Source: Bacillus_AD sp047238185 (lineage in GTDB: Bacteria; Bacillota; Bacilli; Bacillales; DSM-1321). Taken from it: a DNA stretch of 64,000 bases. The position numbers and the translations under genes are program-made. The stretch is taken from positions 1 through 64,000 of the forward strand of contig NZ_JBDFMI010000003.1 in NCBI RefSeq assembly GCF_047238185.1, given 5' to 3'. Positions 17,455-26,056 of this stretch are shown here, piece after piece (the stretch's first letter is position 1; the number at the start of each line of letters is the position of its first letter). Under the pieces are notes generated by a model. That model was given only the letters and a program-made list of their open reading frames with translations. It was not told the origin of the DNA and searched no databases.

Positions 17455-17481
17455 GAAGGGCCGACATATCGGTTCTTCTTA
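17455..17481 (+). terminator. Weak terminator-like hairpin
   Basis: AGAAGGGCCGA pairs with TCGGTTCTTCT (two G-T pairs, loop CATA) directly after the stop of the gene at 17092-17451; the following T-run is poor. Confidence 0.45.
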
Positions 17482-17803
17482 ACTCTCTCACATTTTATTA
17501 ATGACTCAACCAATAAAACCTATGGGCATAGCTTCGCAGTCCCTTAACCATGTACATTTTCTACTTCCCGATGATAAGACGGGCTGCTAAAAGAATGCTA
17601 TTAGGGATTAATTATCCATATACAATTATTTATCTAGAAAGCTGTGAAAATAGAGCATTGCGCACCTACTAATATAAACAAAACAACTATGCCAAATGAT
17701 TTCTTCTAATAATCCTAAACATACAAAGCAATTAATTCCCCAATTAATTGCACATTATCAAATACTTTTTCATCGAATAAGAAAAGAGTCAGTGTATTTA
17801 CAA
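17482..17803. other. Non-coding gap downstream of the NusG-like gene
   Basis: No convincing gene. It holds an inverted repeat CAATTAATT / AATTAATTG around CCCC (17730-17751), a possible weak 3' hairpin for the minus-strand gene ending at 17804. Confidence 0.4.
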
Positions 17804-18499
17804 TTATGCAGCTTGAAAGTGCTCCAAATTCTCTTCACAACAAACAGCCAATAAAGAATTTAAAATTAAATATGGCATAGATATAAAGGAGCTAACCGTT
17901 AAATGAGCGTCACCAATTGCTTTTCTTAAGAATCTTATTGGGGAACAAATGATTAACCTATTCGATGCTTTTCTATATGATAAATGCTTCAAGCCGTTAC
18001 TCACAAAATAGTTCAATGCACTGATGGACTTTTTAGCGTCTTTAACAGCCTCAGCATTCGCTTTTGTCAATGAAGTAACATTCTTTCTTCTTTTAAGACT
18101 CTGTTTACCAACTGGTACACTGAATAGTATTTTTTCATGATCTTCCTCGCAATTAAAGTCTTCAAGGATTTCATTCATTTCATCATGATCTACAGATTGA
18201 GTTAATACCTGCTGGACATATGGAATCATACTTAAAAAAGAATAGACCTCTCCACTCATTTCTTGGTAACCATGGGCTTCAGTTTCATCAATTTCTACAT
18301 TCACAAAAACGTACGATTGATATTTGATTAACGTCTTTGTCTTTCTCTTTTTTTCTTTTGACGTTAAATCCACCATTATATCAGCCGGAACAAATACGTC
18401 CAATATTTTAGAAAAATTCATTTTATTGACTACAAATTCTATTTTATTTTTAACAAACATTTCTCTCCTTGCTGTTACCTTCAAAGCAAAATAAGCCAT
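17804..18499 (-). CDS. NusG paralog (NGN-domain antiterminator, LoaP/RfaH/ActX class)
   Basis: About 231 residues from the ATG at 18499, which is 6 nt after GAGGG; an ATG at 18505 abuts that site. The first 115 residues follow the NusG N-terminal domain: YFALKVTARREMFVKNKIE (strand and helix), VFVPADI...KKRKTKTLIKYQSYVFVNVEI, then a Pro-Val-like IPYVQQVL and an EMNEIL helix. No C-terminal KOW motif is visible; the last 110 residues are different and Lys/Ser rich. Such specialised NusG paralogs switch on long operons, including conjugation operons. It lies upstream of the 16-kb transfer operon, on the same strand. Confidence 0.72.
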   Translation of the reverse strand: MAYFALKVTARREMFVKNKIEFVVNKMNFSKILDVFVPADIMVDLTSKEKKRKTKTLIKYQSYVFVNVEIDETEAHGYQEMSGEVYSFLSMIPYVQQVLTQSVDHDEMNEILEDFNCEEDHEKILFSVPVGKQSLKRRKNVTSLTKANAEAVKDAKKSISALNYFVSNGLKHLSYRKASNRLIICSPIRFLRKAIGDAHLTVSSFISMPYLILNSLLAVCCEENLEHFQAA

Positions 18500-18621
18500 A
18501 TCCATCCCTCATTTCTATTTTGATTTGATATTTTTTAGTTTTTTTAAACTTACTTTTACTATTTTTAGATGATAAGTATCTCTTTATTTTAATAAATTAT
18601 ATAAATCAGATTTTATTGCTT

Positions 18622-18822
18622 TCACGAATCTTGATTATCATTCTTTTTCTCTGAAAGTATCAATACATCCACGTAATTCATAACTCCAGCTTCTTGGGCT
18701 CTCTTTGCAGCTTGTTCGTCTATTTCTCCCATATGAATACGAGGCAAAGATAATATATCTTGCAGAACTTTAGACTCATTCATCAAAAACACCTCATTTT
18801 TCCTAGTATATGGTTCTTTCAT
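18622..18822 (-). CDS. Small hypothetical protein
   Basis: 66 residues, soluble, unrecognised (MNESKVLQDILSLPRIHMGE...). Two starts have ribosome binding sites: ATG at 18822 (GGAGGGG, 7 nt away) and ATG at 18783 (GAGGTG, about 7 nt away). It precedes the NusG-like gene by 120 AT-rich bases and could be co-transcribed with it. Confidence 0.5.
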   Translation of the reverse strand: MKEPYTRKNEVFLMNESKVLQDILSLPRIHMGEIDEQAAKRAQEAGVMNYVDVLILSEKKNDNQDS

Positions 18823-19122
18823 CCTAAATCCCCTCCCTCAAAATTACTATACAGAGGAAAAATTAGGAATTCAACCGATTTTTACATCGTGCGAAAATTT
18901 TAGGAAAATAATACTAGTTAATATACTTTTAATGTTAATATTTTAAATATTATCCATAATGTGAATGGATTTAATTGAAAATAATTCTAAATTATTCAGT
19001 ATTTTTCTATATAACAATAACATTAACAAAAATCCAGACTGCTAAATAAACGGTGATTTATAAACAAAAAGAACTACTTTAACACCATTAACTTTCATGC
19101 ATATATAGATATTTAAACTCTT
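18823..19122. other. AT-rich intergenic region
   Basis: Strongly AT-rich, no frame with a ribosome binding site. It probably contains the promoter for the 18622-18822/NusG-like pair and the 3' end of the gene at 19123, but no clear -35/-10 pair or terminator could be singled out. Confidence 0.4.
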
Positions 19123-19467
19123 TTATTTTACATTAATTTGGTTTTTTACCACTGAATATAGACTAATCCATTCGCCGATCGGATCGTTGATTTCAACAAG
19201 TAAATAGCTATTCGAAACGATATTTTCAGCCTCCAGCAATGTATTTCCAGAAGGGTAGCGATTTTTAATTATGTTTACACCTCCCCCTTGAGATTCTGCC
19301 CAGGCTTTCAATTTAGAATACGCTTGATAAGCCACTTTATATCTTTGCGATTCTGAACCTACCACGCCGGATATTTTATAATAATCGGGAGGATTTACCA
19401 CTACAATTCTATCCTCAAACAACACTTTTATTTCTATTGGTATACTATTGGACAAAGTAATATTCAT
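19123..19467 (-). CDS. Hypothetical protein, 114 residues
   Basis: A soluble protein with alternating strands and helices (IEIKVLFEDRIVVVNPPDYY...YSKLKAWAESQGGGVNIIKN). No family recognised. AAAGGGG lies 10 nt before the ATG. It lies between the transfer region and the first IS21 copy, on the operon strand. Confidence 0.55.
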   Translation of the reverse strand: MNITLSNSIPIEIKVLFEDRIVVVNPPDYYKISGVVGSESQRYKVAYQAYSKLKAWAESQGGGVNIIKNRYPSGNTLLEAENIVSNSYLLVEINDPIGEWISLYSVVKNQINVK

Positions 19468-19574
19468 CTAGTCCATCCCCTTTCTTGGATTAAAAATCAT
19501 ACATTTTGACGAGTTTCTTCTATATATATAGGTAGCAAAATACAAAATGTAATTTAATACAATCACATATCTTG

Positions 19575-19920
19575 CTATACATTAATGTTTTCATCCAAAC
19601 AGAACCTGTGAATTTCATCTAAAATATATTGAGAAGATTGTTCTTTGAGTCGTTCTCGAATAATGTTGATGTCTCTTTTTTTATCCGAAAGAAGTTGGCT
19701 TCTCATCAATTTGTAACCCAATTTTAAAAGCAACCTATAGTCATTGTTTAATTCCCTTACTGATTGGTTATTTTTAGGTCTACTATCAGTAGGAACTTGT
19801 GATGAAGTTCAAATCACACAAAGGACAGTAGCCTTTATCTCCATAAAATTTCATTATCTCTCTTGTGAACTCTAGACTACATTTATTACAGAAACTCTTA
19901 GAATTATGATTTATTGACAT
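19575..19920 (-). pseudogene. Frameshifted zinc-ribbon small protein gene
   Basis: From the ATG at 19920 the frame encodes a Cys-x2-Cys ... Cys-x2-Cys ribbon (FCNKCS and YCPLCD) and stops at 19786. A +1 shift there opens a further 70 charged helical residues (DSRPKNNQSVRELNNDYRLL ... CLDENINV) ending at 19575. Joined, the two halves give a protein of about 115 residues with coding-like content throughout, so a single frameshift near 19786-19790 is the simplest reading. In the undisturbed order it would overlap the end of the gene broken by the IS21 copy (stop at 19911) and be the last gene of the 22.7-kb operon. Confidence 0.6.
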
Positions 19921-20068
19921 GAATATTCTATTTGATCTGATATAATAAACGGCTCTGATATATATATCCCTCTGTCATAGAAATGCTAATTTAAATATGT
20001 ACAGTATTGCTCGAATAAATATGTACAAATTTGATATGAATCTACATACTAATCTTGGGGGGATTAGT

Positions 20069-21352
20069 ATGTACATAACAATGAATATTGATATCGATTT
20101 TGAGATTAAAAGTCTTTCAGACTTACCGAAATTCAAACAGATTATGGAGCATATGAAAATGAAAATCAATAAAAGTAAGCTAGCAAAGGAATTGGGTGTG
20201 GATCGGCGGACAATTGATAAATATCTAAATGGCTTTATCCCAAAAAGAAAAAGGGAAAAGCCCTCAAAGATTGATCCTTATTATGAAATAATAGCCGCAT
20301 TGTTATCAGAAGATTCAAAACAGGTATTTTATTACCGTCGTATGCTTTGGCAGTACCTAAAAGACAATCATGGATTGGAATGTGGAGCTTCAACCTTCCG
20401 TGCGTATATAGCTCGTACACCTGAATTTAATGCCTACTTTGAAGAGGATAAACGTATTTCTTCACCCAAAGGGACAGTCCGATTTGAAACGCCACCAGGT
20501 AAGCAGGCCCAATTAGATTGGAAGGAAAACATTTTATTCGAAACCAAAGAGGGAGAAAAGATAGAAGTCAATGTGGCGGCTTTCATTTTATCAAATTCCA
20601 GATTCCGAACATTTCAATTAAGTCTTTCTAAGTCACAGAGTACCTTACTTTCTTTTTTAACAGATACTTTTGAAGCAATTGGCGGAGTTCCAGCTGAAAT
20701 CCTTACGGATAATATGAAAACGGTAATGGATGAAGCGAGGACTGATTATCAACCTGGGAAAGTGAATGCGAAATTTGATCAGTTTGCGAGGGACTTTGAT
20801 TTTAAAGTCAAACCATGTATTGCAGGACGACCGAGAACCAAGGGGAAAATTGAATCCACAATGAAACTCCTTGATGAAATTCATGCGTACCAAGGTCAAC
20901 TGACAATGGAGGAACTTCATCTATTCATACAGGATTTAGGGAATAGAATGAATCACCAGATCCATCAAGGAACGGGGAAAATACCGATTATGGAATTCAA
21001 AAAAGAAAGGAACCACTTACTCCAGCTACCAACTGACAAAGTAAGAGATTCCTATCGCATCAAACATACACATGTAAAAGTCAATGCATCAAACATGATT
21101 TCCTACAAATCGAATCAATACTCTGTACCACCAGAATATCAAGGAAAAAAAGTAGGCTTACAGGTGTATGATGACTACTTGTGGATTTATTATAACATGA
21201 AACTGATCGCCCAACATCCAATTAGTAACGCTAAACTTAATTATCAAGAGGAACATTATAAGGCAAGCTTACTTGTTTCCACCCCTCATTATCCTGAAAT
21301 CGACGATTTAGCAAAACGGAATTTAGCAACGATTGGAGAAGTGTATAAATAA
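20069..21352 (+). CDS. istA: IS21-family transposase IstA
   Basis: 427 residues from the ATG at 20069, which has GGGGGG 6 nt upstream; an in-frame upstream ATG at 19997 lies inside the terminal repeats without a ribosome binding site. N-terminal helix-turn-helix (KSKLAKELGVDRRTIDKYL), then an rve/DDE core with D150 (QLDWKE), D214 (LTDNMK) and E261 (GKIEST). The stop overlaps the istB start as TAATG. Confidence 0.95.
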   Translation: MYITMNIDIDFEIKSLSDLPKFKQIMEHMKMKINKSKLAKELGVDRRTIDKYLNGFIPKRKREKPSKIDPYYEIIAALLSEDSKQVFYYRRMLWQYLKDNHGLECGASTFRAYIARTPEFNAYFEEDKRISSPKGTVRFETPPGKQAQLDWKENILFETKEGEKIEVNVAAFILSNSRFRTFQLSLSKSQSTLLSFLTDTFEAIGGVPAEILTDNMKTVMDEARTDYQPGKVNAKFDQFARDFDFKVKPCIAGRPRTKGKIESTMKLLDEIHAYQGQLTMEELHLFIQDLGNRMNHQIHQGTGKIPIMEFKKERNHLLQLPTDKVRDSYRIKHTHVKVNASNMISYKSNQYSVPPEYQGKKVGLQVYDDYLWIYYNMKLIAQHPISNAKLNYQEEHYKASLLVSTPHYPEIDDLAKRNLATIGEVYK

Positions 21353-22110
21353 TGAATCCAACTACAAACTATCAACAATTATTATGGAATCTTGACTATC
21401 TAAAGTTAAAGCAAATGAGCTTACATTTAAATGAAATCGTAGACTTCAGCGTAAAGCATCAGATGTCATTTATCGACACATTAATCAAGTTGACTGCGTA
21501 TGAAATAGACATACGGGAGAAAAACATGACGCAATCGATGGTGAAGGTCGCAGCTTTCCCTCATTTTAAGGAGGTGAAAGATTTCGATTTTACCTTTCAA
21601 ACATCGATTAACCAACAGCAGATTCTAGACTTCCTTACATTGCGTTTTATCGAGGAGAATGAAAATATTGTGTTTTTAGGACCAAGTGGTGTCGGTAAAA
21701 CCCATTTGGCCACAGCAATAGGGATTGCGGCAGCAAAGAAACGGACGAGTACCTATTTTATTAAGTGCCATGACTTGATTCAAAATTTGAGGAAAGCTCG
21801 ATTAGAAAATCGGTTAGAGAGCCGTTTGAAGCATTACAGCAAATACAGACTGTTAATCATCGATGAAATCGGTTATTTACCGATTGATCACGAAGACGCT
21901 AAGTTGTTTTTCCAGCTGATTGATCGAAGATATGAAAAAAGAAGTACCATCTTAACAACCAATGTGAATTTCAAAGCGTGGGATGAAATATTTCAGGAAC
22001 CTAAACTGGCCAATGCCATATTAGACCGCATTTTACATCATGCGACAGTTGTGCCTATGATAGGTGATTCATACCGATTAAAGGATCATTTAGCAAAAGA
22101 GAACGAGTAA
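21352..22110 (+). CDS. istB: IS21-family helper ATPase IstB
   Basis: 252 residues, the usual IstB length. Walker A GPSGVGKT at 110-117, Walker B LLIIDEIGYLP around 167-177, DnaC-like AAA+ fold. Helper of IstA for target selection. Translationally coupled to istA. Confidence 0.95.
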   Translation: MNPTTNYQQLLWNLDYLKLKQMSLHLNEIVDFSVKHQMSFIDTLIKLTAYEIDIREKNMTQSMVKVAAFPHFKEVKDFDFTFQTSINQQQILDFLTLRFIEENENIVFLGPSGVGKTHLATAIGIAAAKKRTSTYFIKCHDLIQNLRKARLENRLESRLKHYSKYRLLIIDEIGYLPIDHEDAKLFFQLIDRRYEKRSTILTTNVNFKAWDEIFQEPKLANAILDRILHHATVVPMIGDSYRLKDHLAKENE

Positions 22111-22163
22111 TTCTGTACATCCTTATCCAAGCGAAAGTGTACATATTTATGTTGACATTTACA

Positions 22164-22372
22164 CTGTCAACATACCACTCATATAAACCCGCAAAATCAT
22201 CTGGGCCGTAAATTTGCACCATTTCATGAATTTCATTATCATCTTCATTAATTTCAATCGCTCTTAAAACAGCTTCAACTAAAGTAAAACCCTCTCCAAT
22301 TACTAACTCTGCAGAGTTGGACTCTGTGCGAAAAATCCCCATCATTAACGACACTTTCCCTCTATTTTTCAT
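22164..22372 (-). pseudogene. Small protein gene interrupted by IS21 copy 1
   Basis: The start at 22372 is coupled (ATGA) to the upstream gene. The frame runs (SLMMGIFRTESNSAELVIGE...GPDDFAGLYEWYVD) to the target site at 22164-22169 and then reads into the IS. Removing the element and one CTGTCA copy joins it to 19971-19911 and gives about 20 further codons (RGIYISEPFIISDQIEYSC) and a stop that overlaps the zinc-ribbon gene. As it stands the gene would end with about 36 IS-derived codons. Function unknown. Confidence 0.75.
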
Positions 22373-22581
22373 TGAATTGTTCTCTCCTTGTAATCGAAAT
22401 AAAGAATCAAATCGTTTGCAAATACTTTTTCAGATTGATTTAACTCAAGATCATTCTCTACTTTAAAAAGAATCATACCGGCCATCCCTTTTGCTGAAGG
22501 TGTCATCGTTTGACAACTGATCACTTTAGATTGTAATTCCTGTAAATCCTTCTTCAGAACTTTTTTTAAATCTTCTCTCAT
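22369..22581 (-). CDS. Small hypothetical protein
   Basis: 70 residues from the ATG at 22581 (AAGGGG 9 nt upstream); a longer in-frame start at 22617 lies inside the preceding gene. Acidic and helical (MREDLKKVLKKDLQELQSK...), no recognised domain. Overlaps the previous gene by 56 nt and the next by 4 nt (ATGA), so it belongs to a tightly packed operon. Confidence 0.6.
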   Translation of the reverse strand: MREDLKKVLKKDLQELQSKVISCQTMTPSAKGMAGMILFKVENDLELNQSEKVFANDLILYFDYKERTIQ

Positions 22582-22759
22582 CCCTTGCTTCCCCTTCCTT
22601 TTGTTCCATCTCTTCAATCTCTTCTCTTAGAGTGAGGAAACAATGTGTACAGAGTTTTATCTCCCTTTTGACATATTGATCAGATGCCTGAATCAAATAA
22701 AATGCTTCATGAGAACAGAAATTGCATTTTCCTGTTGAATCAAATAATAGTTTAAACAT
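22526..22759 (-). CDS. Small zinc-ribbon-like protein
   Basis: 77 residues from the ATG at 22759 (GAGGGG 7 nt upstream). Two Cys-x2-Cys knuckles (KCNFCS and LCTHCF) about 20 residues apart suggest one zinc site; the tail is very acidic and charged. First gene of the operon later broken by IS21 copy 1. The GTAACTGACAG motif lies 57 nt upstream of the start. Confidence 0.62.
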   Translation of the reverse strand: MFKLLFDSTGKCNFCSHEAFYLIQASDQYVKREIKLCTHCFLTLREEIEEMEQKEGEARDERRFKKSSEEGFTGITI

Positions 22760-22815
22760 CAAAAAGCCCCTCTCTGTTCGATACACATTTACGATAACAA
22801 AATATCCAAAAATGG

Positions 22816-22826
22816 TAACTGACAGT
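22816..22826 (-). promoter_or_regulatory. GTAACTGACAG motif, copy 3
   Basis: Same 11-mer as at 5767 and 16055, extended by GTATTT as in copy 2, and placed 57 nt upstream of the zinc-ribbon gene start, the same distance as copy 1 from CpaB. Confidence 0.5.
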
Positions 22827-22940
22827 ATTTCTATTTTTAAATTGTAACATCTAATTGTAACATTTACAATTACTTACACTAAATTTTCCAAAAAAAAGAA
22901 AAACGTCGTTTATTTACACTGAAAAAAGATAGCTTTCAGA

Positions 22941-22973
22941 TTGTGAATAAATGCACTTAAAGTAACGTGGCAG
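22941..22973 (+). repeat. 33-bp repeat, short form
   Basis: Begins TTGTGAATAAATGCACTTAA and ends CGTGGCAG. Matches the 33-bp unit at 63364-63396 and the outer parts of the longer terminator-containing repeats at 32.2-33.8 and 53-55 kb. Confidence 0.6.
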
Positions 22974-23084
22974 AATAGTTGAATATGAACTGGAAATAAA
23001 CATAAGTGTAAAATATTCATTTTGAGTTCTAAATTAACAAATGAAATATCTGCCATTCAATATAATCCTTTTGATAAATGGTAT

Positions 23085-23117
23085 TGTCATATTTATGACA
23101 CATATTAAATTTATAAT
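23085..23117 (+). promoter_or_regulatory. Probable promoter and operator of the two-component operon
   Basis: Inverted repeat TGTCAT-ATTT-ATGACA (23085-23100) followed 11 bp later by TATAAT (23112-23117), 88 bp before the response regulator start. The repeat covers the -35 region, as expected for an OmpR-type activator site. The rest of the 406-bp gap (22800-23205) is AT-rich with no gene. Confidence 0.5.
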
Positions 23118-23205
23118 AAGCAATTAGAGGTTTGGGACATGACTGTATTGCCCATATTTACTTTAAAAGCGTTGAAAGATATATTAGGAATATTGGAGAG
23201 GATGT

Positions 23206-23892
23206 ATGCAAGCGATGAAAAGAATTTTATTGGTAGAGGATGAAGCACCAATTGCACGATTATTAAAAGCTTATTTAGTGCGTGAGTCCTTTGATGTGAT
23301 ATGGAATGCAGGAGATGGAGATATTGAAGAATTATTCTTGACGTTTAAACCTGATTTAGTCCTGCTTGATTTAATGCTTCCAGAATATGATGGAATGGAT
23401 ATTTTGAGAAAGGTCCGTCAATATGGAAGTTGTCCTGTCATCATTATGACAGCAAGAGGTTCAATACCCGACAGGCTACAAGGTCTCCAACAAGGAGCAG
23501 ATGATTATATTCCGAAACCATTTGATCCTGAAGAAGTGGTGGCAAGAGTACAAGCAGTACTTCGACGTTCCACTTATTTTGCCGATAGTAATACGATCAA
23601 ACTAGGTAGTCTTATTATTGATTTTGCGGCGCGTACTGTCCAACTAGATAATGAATTGCTAGTACTTTATCCTCGTGATTGGGACTTACTTTCTTTTTTA
23701 TCTCAGCATCCGAATCAGTGCTTTAGCAGAGAACATTTATTAAATCAGATTTGGGGTATTGATTACGAAGGTGGAGATCGTGCTGTGGATACAACGATTA
23801 AGAGGCTACGAAAAATTTTGAAAGATTGGCCTAAATCTGAAGGCGAAATACAGACTATTCGGGGAGTGGGGTATTCACTTATTGTTCAATAG
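23206..23892 (+). CDS. OmpR/PhoB-family response regulator
   Basis: 228 residues. Receiver domain 4-120 with acidic pair E11-D12, phosphoacceptor D55 (LLDLMLP), and the Lys of PKPF near 108; C-terminal winged helix (about 130-228) ending with the RGVGY strand-turn typical of OmpR regulators. GGAG lies 7 nt before the ATG. Its 3' end overlaps the kinase gene by 11 nt, and a secreted peptide gene follows, so this is a three-gene signalling unit. Confidence 0.92.
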   Translation: MQAMKRILLVEDEAPIARLLKAYLVRESFDVIWNAGDGDIEELFLTFKPDLVLLDLMLPEYDGMDILRKVRQYGSCPVIIMTARGSIPDRLQGLQQGADDYIPKPFDPEEVVARVQAVLRRSTYFADSNTIKLGSLIIDFAARTVQLDNELLVLYPRDWDLLSFLSQHPNQCFSREHLLNQIWGIDYEGGDRAVDTTIKRLRKILKDWPKSEGEIQTIRGVGYSLIVQ

Positions 23893-25315
23893 AGATCACA
23901 TGCCGAAACCAATGCTAAAAATATGGACGTGGAGATATGCAATGATTCTTTTGATTACAATGTGCTTAGTTGGAATCACCGCCACGTTTTTGATTCGTTT
24001 TAGCAATTATAATAAAAGCTTTGCCGTATTAGAAGCAAGAGCTGAACAGATTGCCAATATTTATAGTAGTATGCCTAAGGAAATAGAGCCAGATTTGCTT
24101 TATGATCCTAATAAAAAACAAAATAAGTCTTATGATGCTCATTTCATACGACTACTAGAAGAAGAAGAATTACAACTAATTAATTCTAAAGGCGAAATTA
24201 TATCGGAGCAGATTTCAAGCCAGTCTGAAAAAAAATCAGTCAATTCATTAGATTTTAAATCAGTATTAAAAGGTGAGAATGTTCGTAAACAGTTTGAACG
24301 TAACGGTGTCACCTGGCAAGGTGTTGTTGTTCCTCTTCCGAAACCCAAAGGTGATATTAGTGCCATATATCTTAGTGCACCTGTTTCATTTAATAATGAA
24401 AAAACACAACAAGCATACTTTTTCGTTTGTATTATTATTTTGGGCATTGCGATTGTAGAGTGGTTCGTCATTTATTTACTATTAAAAAAACTAATAAGAC
24501 CAATGAGTCAATTAGCACAAGCTGCCATACAAATAGCTGATGGAGATTATACACCCAAATTACCCGATGCTCAAAATATTAAAGAACAAGAACTGTTGCA
24601 GCTTATTCACTCTTTTAAAGAGATGACACTCAAACTTAAAGCTTTAGAACAAATGCGTACAGATTTACTCGCTAGCGTCTCACATGAACTTCGAACCCCA
24701 TTGACCTCTATTCGAGGAATGGTACAAGCCGTAAATAGCCGAGTTGTAGAAAATGAGGAAGCTGATGAATTCTTGCAGATTTCTTTAGATGAAACGAAGC
24801 GAATGCAGCGAATGATTGATAATTTACTTGATTATTCATCTTTGGAGGCAGGAGTGATTTCAAATAATCCCTCCATTATTCATTTTTCACAGCTTGTTAA
24901 AAGTATCATTCAACAACTTTGCAAAACTCCTTCTTTTCAGCATATAAAGGTTGTTCTTCATGCTAATGATTTAGAGATTTTGGGAGATGAGGGTCAAATC
25001 AAACAAGTTTTAATTAATTTAATGATGAATAGTGCGATAGCTGGTGCAACCGAGATTTCATTTACATGTACGGTAGAGGACACACAAATACTGATTGATG
25101 TGAAGGATAATGGCACGGGGATAGAACAATCTGAAATCCCCTTTATTTTTGAAAAGTATTATAGAGGAAATAGTAAGCGTAAGAAAAAGAATGGCTTGGG
25201 TCTTGGACTTTCTTTATGTAAGCTGTTAGTTCGTGTGAACGGTGGCGATATCAGTCTGCTTACAACATCAGAAAAGGGTAGCACATTTCGCTTGTCACTA
25301 CCGAATCCAAAATAA
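23882..25315 (+). CDS. Sensor histidine kinase
   Basis: Up to 477 residues from a TTG at 23882 (GTGGGG 10 nt upstream); an ATG at 23900 is the alternative. Two spans (about 20-40 and 178-200) frame a 135-residue extracytoplasmic sensor region; then HAMP (about 200-255), HisKA with H268 (SVSHELRTPLTS), and HATPase_c with N, G1 (DNGTGIE) and G2 (GLGLGLSL) boxes. Partner of the preceding regulator. Ligand unknown. Confidence 0.9.
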   Translation: MFNRDHMPKPMLKIWTWRYAMILLITMCLVGITATFLIRFSNYNKSFAVLEARAEQIANIYSSMPKEIEPDLLYDPNKKQNKSYDAHFIRLLEEEELQLINSKGEIISEQISSQSEKKSVNSLDFKSVLKGENVRKQFERNGVTWQGVVVPLPKPKGDISAIYLSAPVSFNNEKTQQAYFFVCIIILGIAIVEWFVIYLLLKKLIRPMSQLAQAAIQIADGDYTPKLPDAQNIKEQELLQLIHSFKEMTLKLKALEQMRTDLLASVSHELRTPLTSIRGMVQAVNSRVVENEEADEFLQISLDETKRMQRMIDNLLDYSSLEAGVISNNPSIIHFSQLVKSIIQQLCKTPSFQHIKVVLHANDLEILGDEGQIKQVLINLMMNSAIAGATEISFTCTVEDTQILIDVKDNGTGIEQSEIPFIFEKYYRGNSKRKKKNGLGLGLSLCKLLVRVNGGDISLLTTSEKGSTFRLSLPNPK

Positions 25316-25444
25316 ATTATGTTGTCATTTAAAGAAGGATTGCCATATTCCTGACACAATCCCCAAGTATATTGTATTTGTAGCCCGATAAATGATAAAA
25401 ATATGGTTACAAAAAGTAGATAAGAATTCAGGAGGAATAGAGAA

Positions 25445-25735
25445 ATGAAGAAATTTATGATTACAGGAATGGCAGCAGTGGGATTACTAGCAGCAACAGG
25501 AACGGCATTTGCTTTTAATCCATCAGATCAGGAAACATCAAATAATCTTGAAGTAAAATACAACGCGACTGTGAGTGCCGAGGATACTACGGGGAAAAAA
25601 TATGAAATCCCATTTAATGAAAAAACAATGCAAGTGGATTCAATTGAAGATTCTAAAATAGTGAAACAAGATTCAGGGAAAAAATATGAAGTCCCGTTTA
25701 ATGAGAAAACAATGCAAGTGGATTCAATTCAATAA
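25445..25735 (+). CDS. Secreted peptide with two tandem repeats
   Basis: 96 residues. Sec signal peptide (KKFMITGMAAVGLLAATGTAFA, about 2-23), then a mature part carrying two almost identical units: GKKYEIPFNEKTMQVDSI and GKKYEVPFNEKTMQVDSI (about 50-68 and 78-96). GGAGG-type site before ATG. It lies 129 bp downstream of the histidine kinase on the same strand and may be a target or ligand of that system. No family recognised. Confidence 0.7.
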   Translation: MKKFMITGMAAVGLLAATGTAFAFNPSDQETSNNLEVKYNATVSAEDTTGKKYEIPFNEKTMQVDSIEDSKIVKQDSGKKYEVPFNEKTMQVDSIQ

Positions 25736-26056
25736 AAGATGTATATAAAAATTATTGTTTAAGAGAAAAATATTGACAACCTATTAGCTGGTTTAGTTTA
25801 AGAAAAATTAAAGAGCTTTATTATTATTTTAAGTAACAATATTCTCTTAGATCAATGCAGTTTTAAACAACTTTTATAAAGCCTTATTACATTTTATGTA
25901 GTAAGGCTTTTGCTTTATACTCCCTATTATTTTTTCGTATTCAAAAGTTTAAACCAAAAACAAGTAACCAAAATAAAGTCAGAATTACGGTTTTGGTTAA
26001 GTTTTTAACAATATATGTCTTAACGTTTGTTTACCGCGTTTCGTTGGTACTACCCC
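25736..26056. other. Non-coding gap with a 30-bp repeat
   Basis: No gene seen. Contains TTGACAACCTATTAGCTGG near 25773-25791, related to copies near 56930 and 62973, and a terminator-like AAGCCTTATTACATTTTATGTAGTAAGGCTTTT (split pairing arms AAGCCTTAct / agTAAGGCTT) near 25881-25913 that could end the secreted peptide transcript. Confidence 0.45.

Larger units (their letters stand above)
19978..22163 (+). mobile_element. IS21-family insertion sequence, copy 1 (2,186 bp)
   Basis: Carries istA and istB. Ends are imperfect inverted repeats of about 26 bp beginning TAGAAATGCTAA (left) and TGTAAATGTCAA (right, reverse complement), sharing TAAATATGTACA. The ATGTACA motif recurs internally at both ends, as in IS21 multiple terminal repeats. 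It is flanked by a 6-bp direct repeat CTGTCA (19972-19977 and 22164-22169), so it moved here by transposition. It is identical in both encoded proteins and in length to the inverted copy at 28414-30599. It splits a minus-strand gene whose parts are at 22164-22372 and 19911-19971. Confidence 0.95.

Noticed and set aside
17804..18499. KOW domain in the C-terminal half of the NusG-like protein
   Set aside because: The expected Gly-centred KOW signature is absent; VPVGKQSLKRRKN is only superficially similar.
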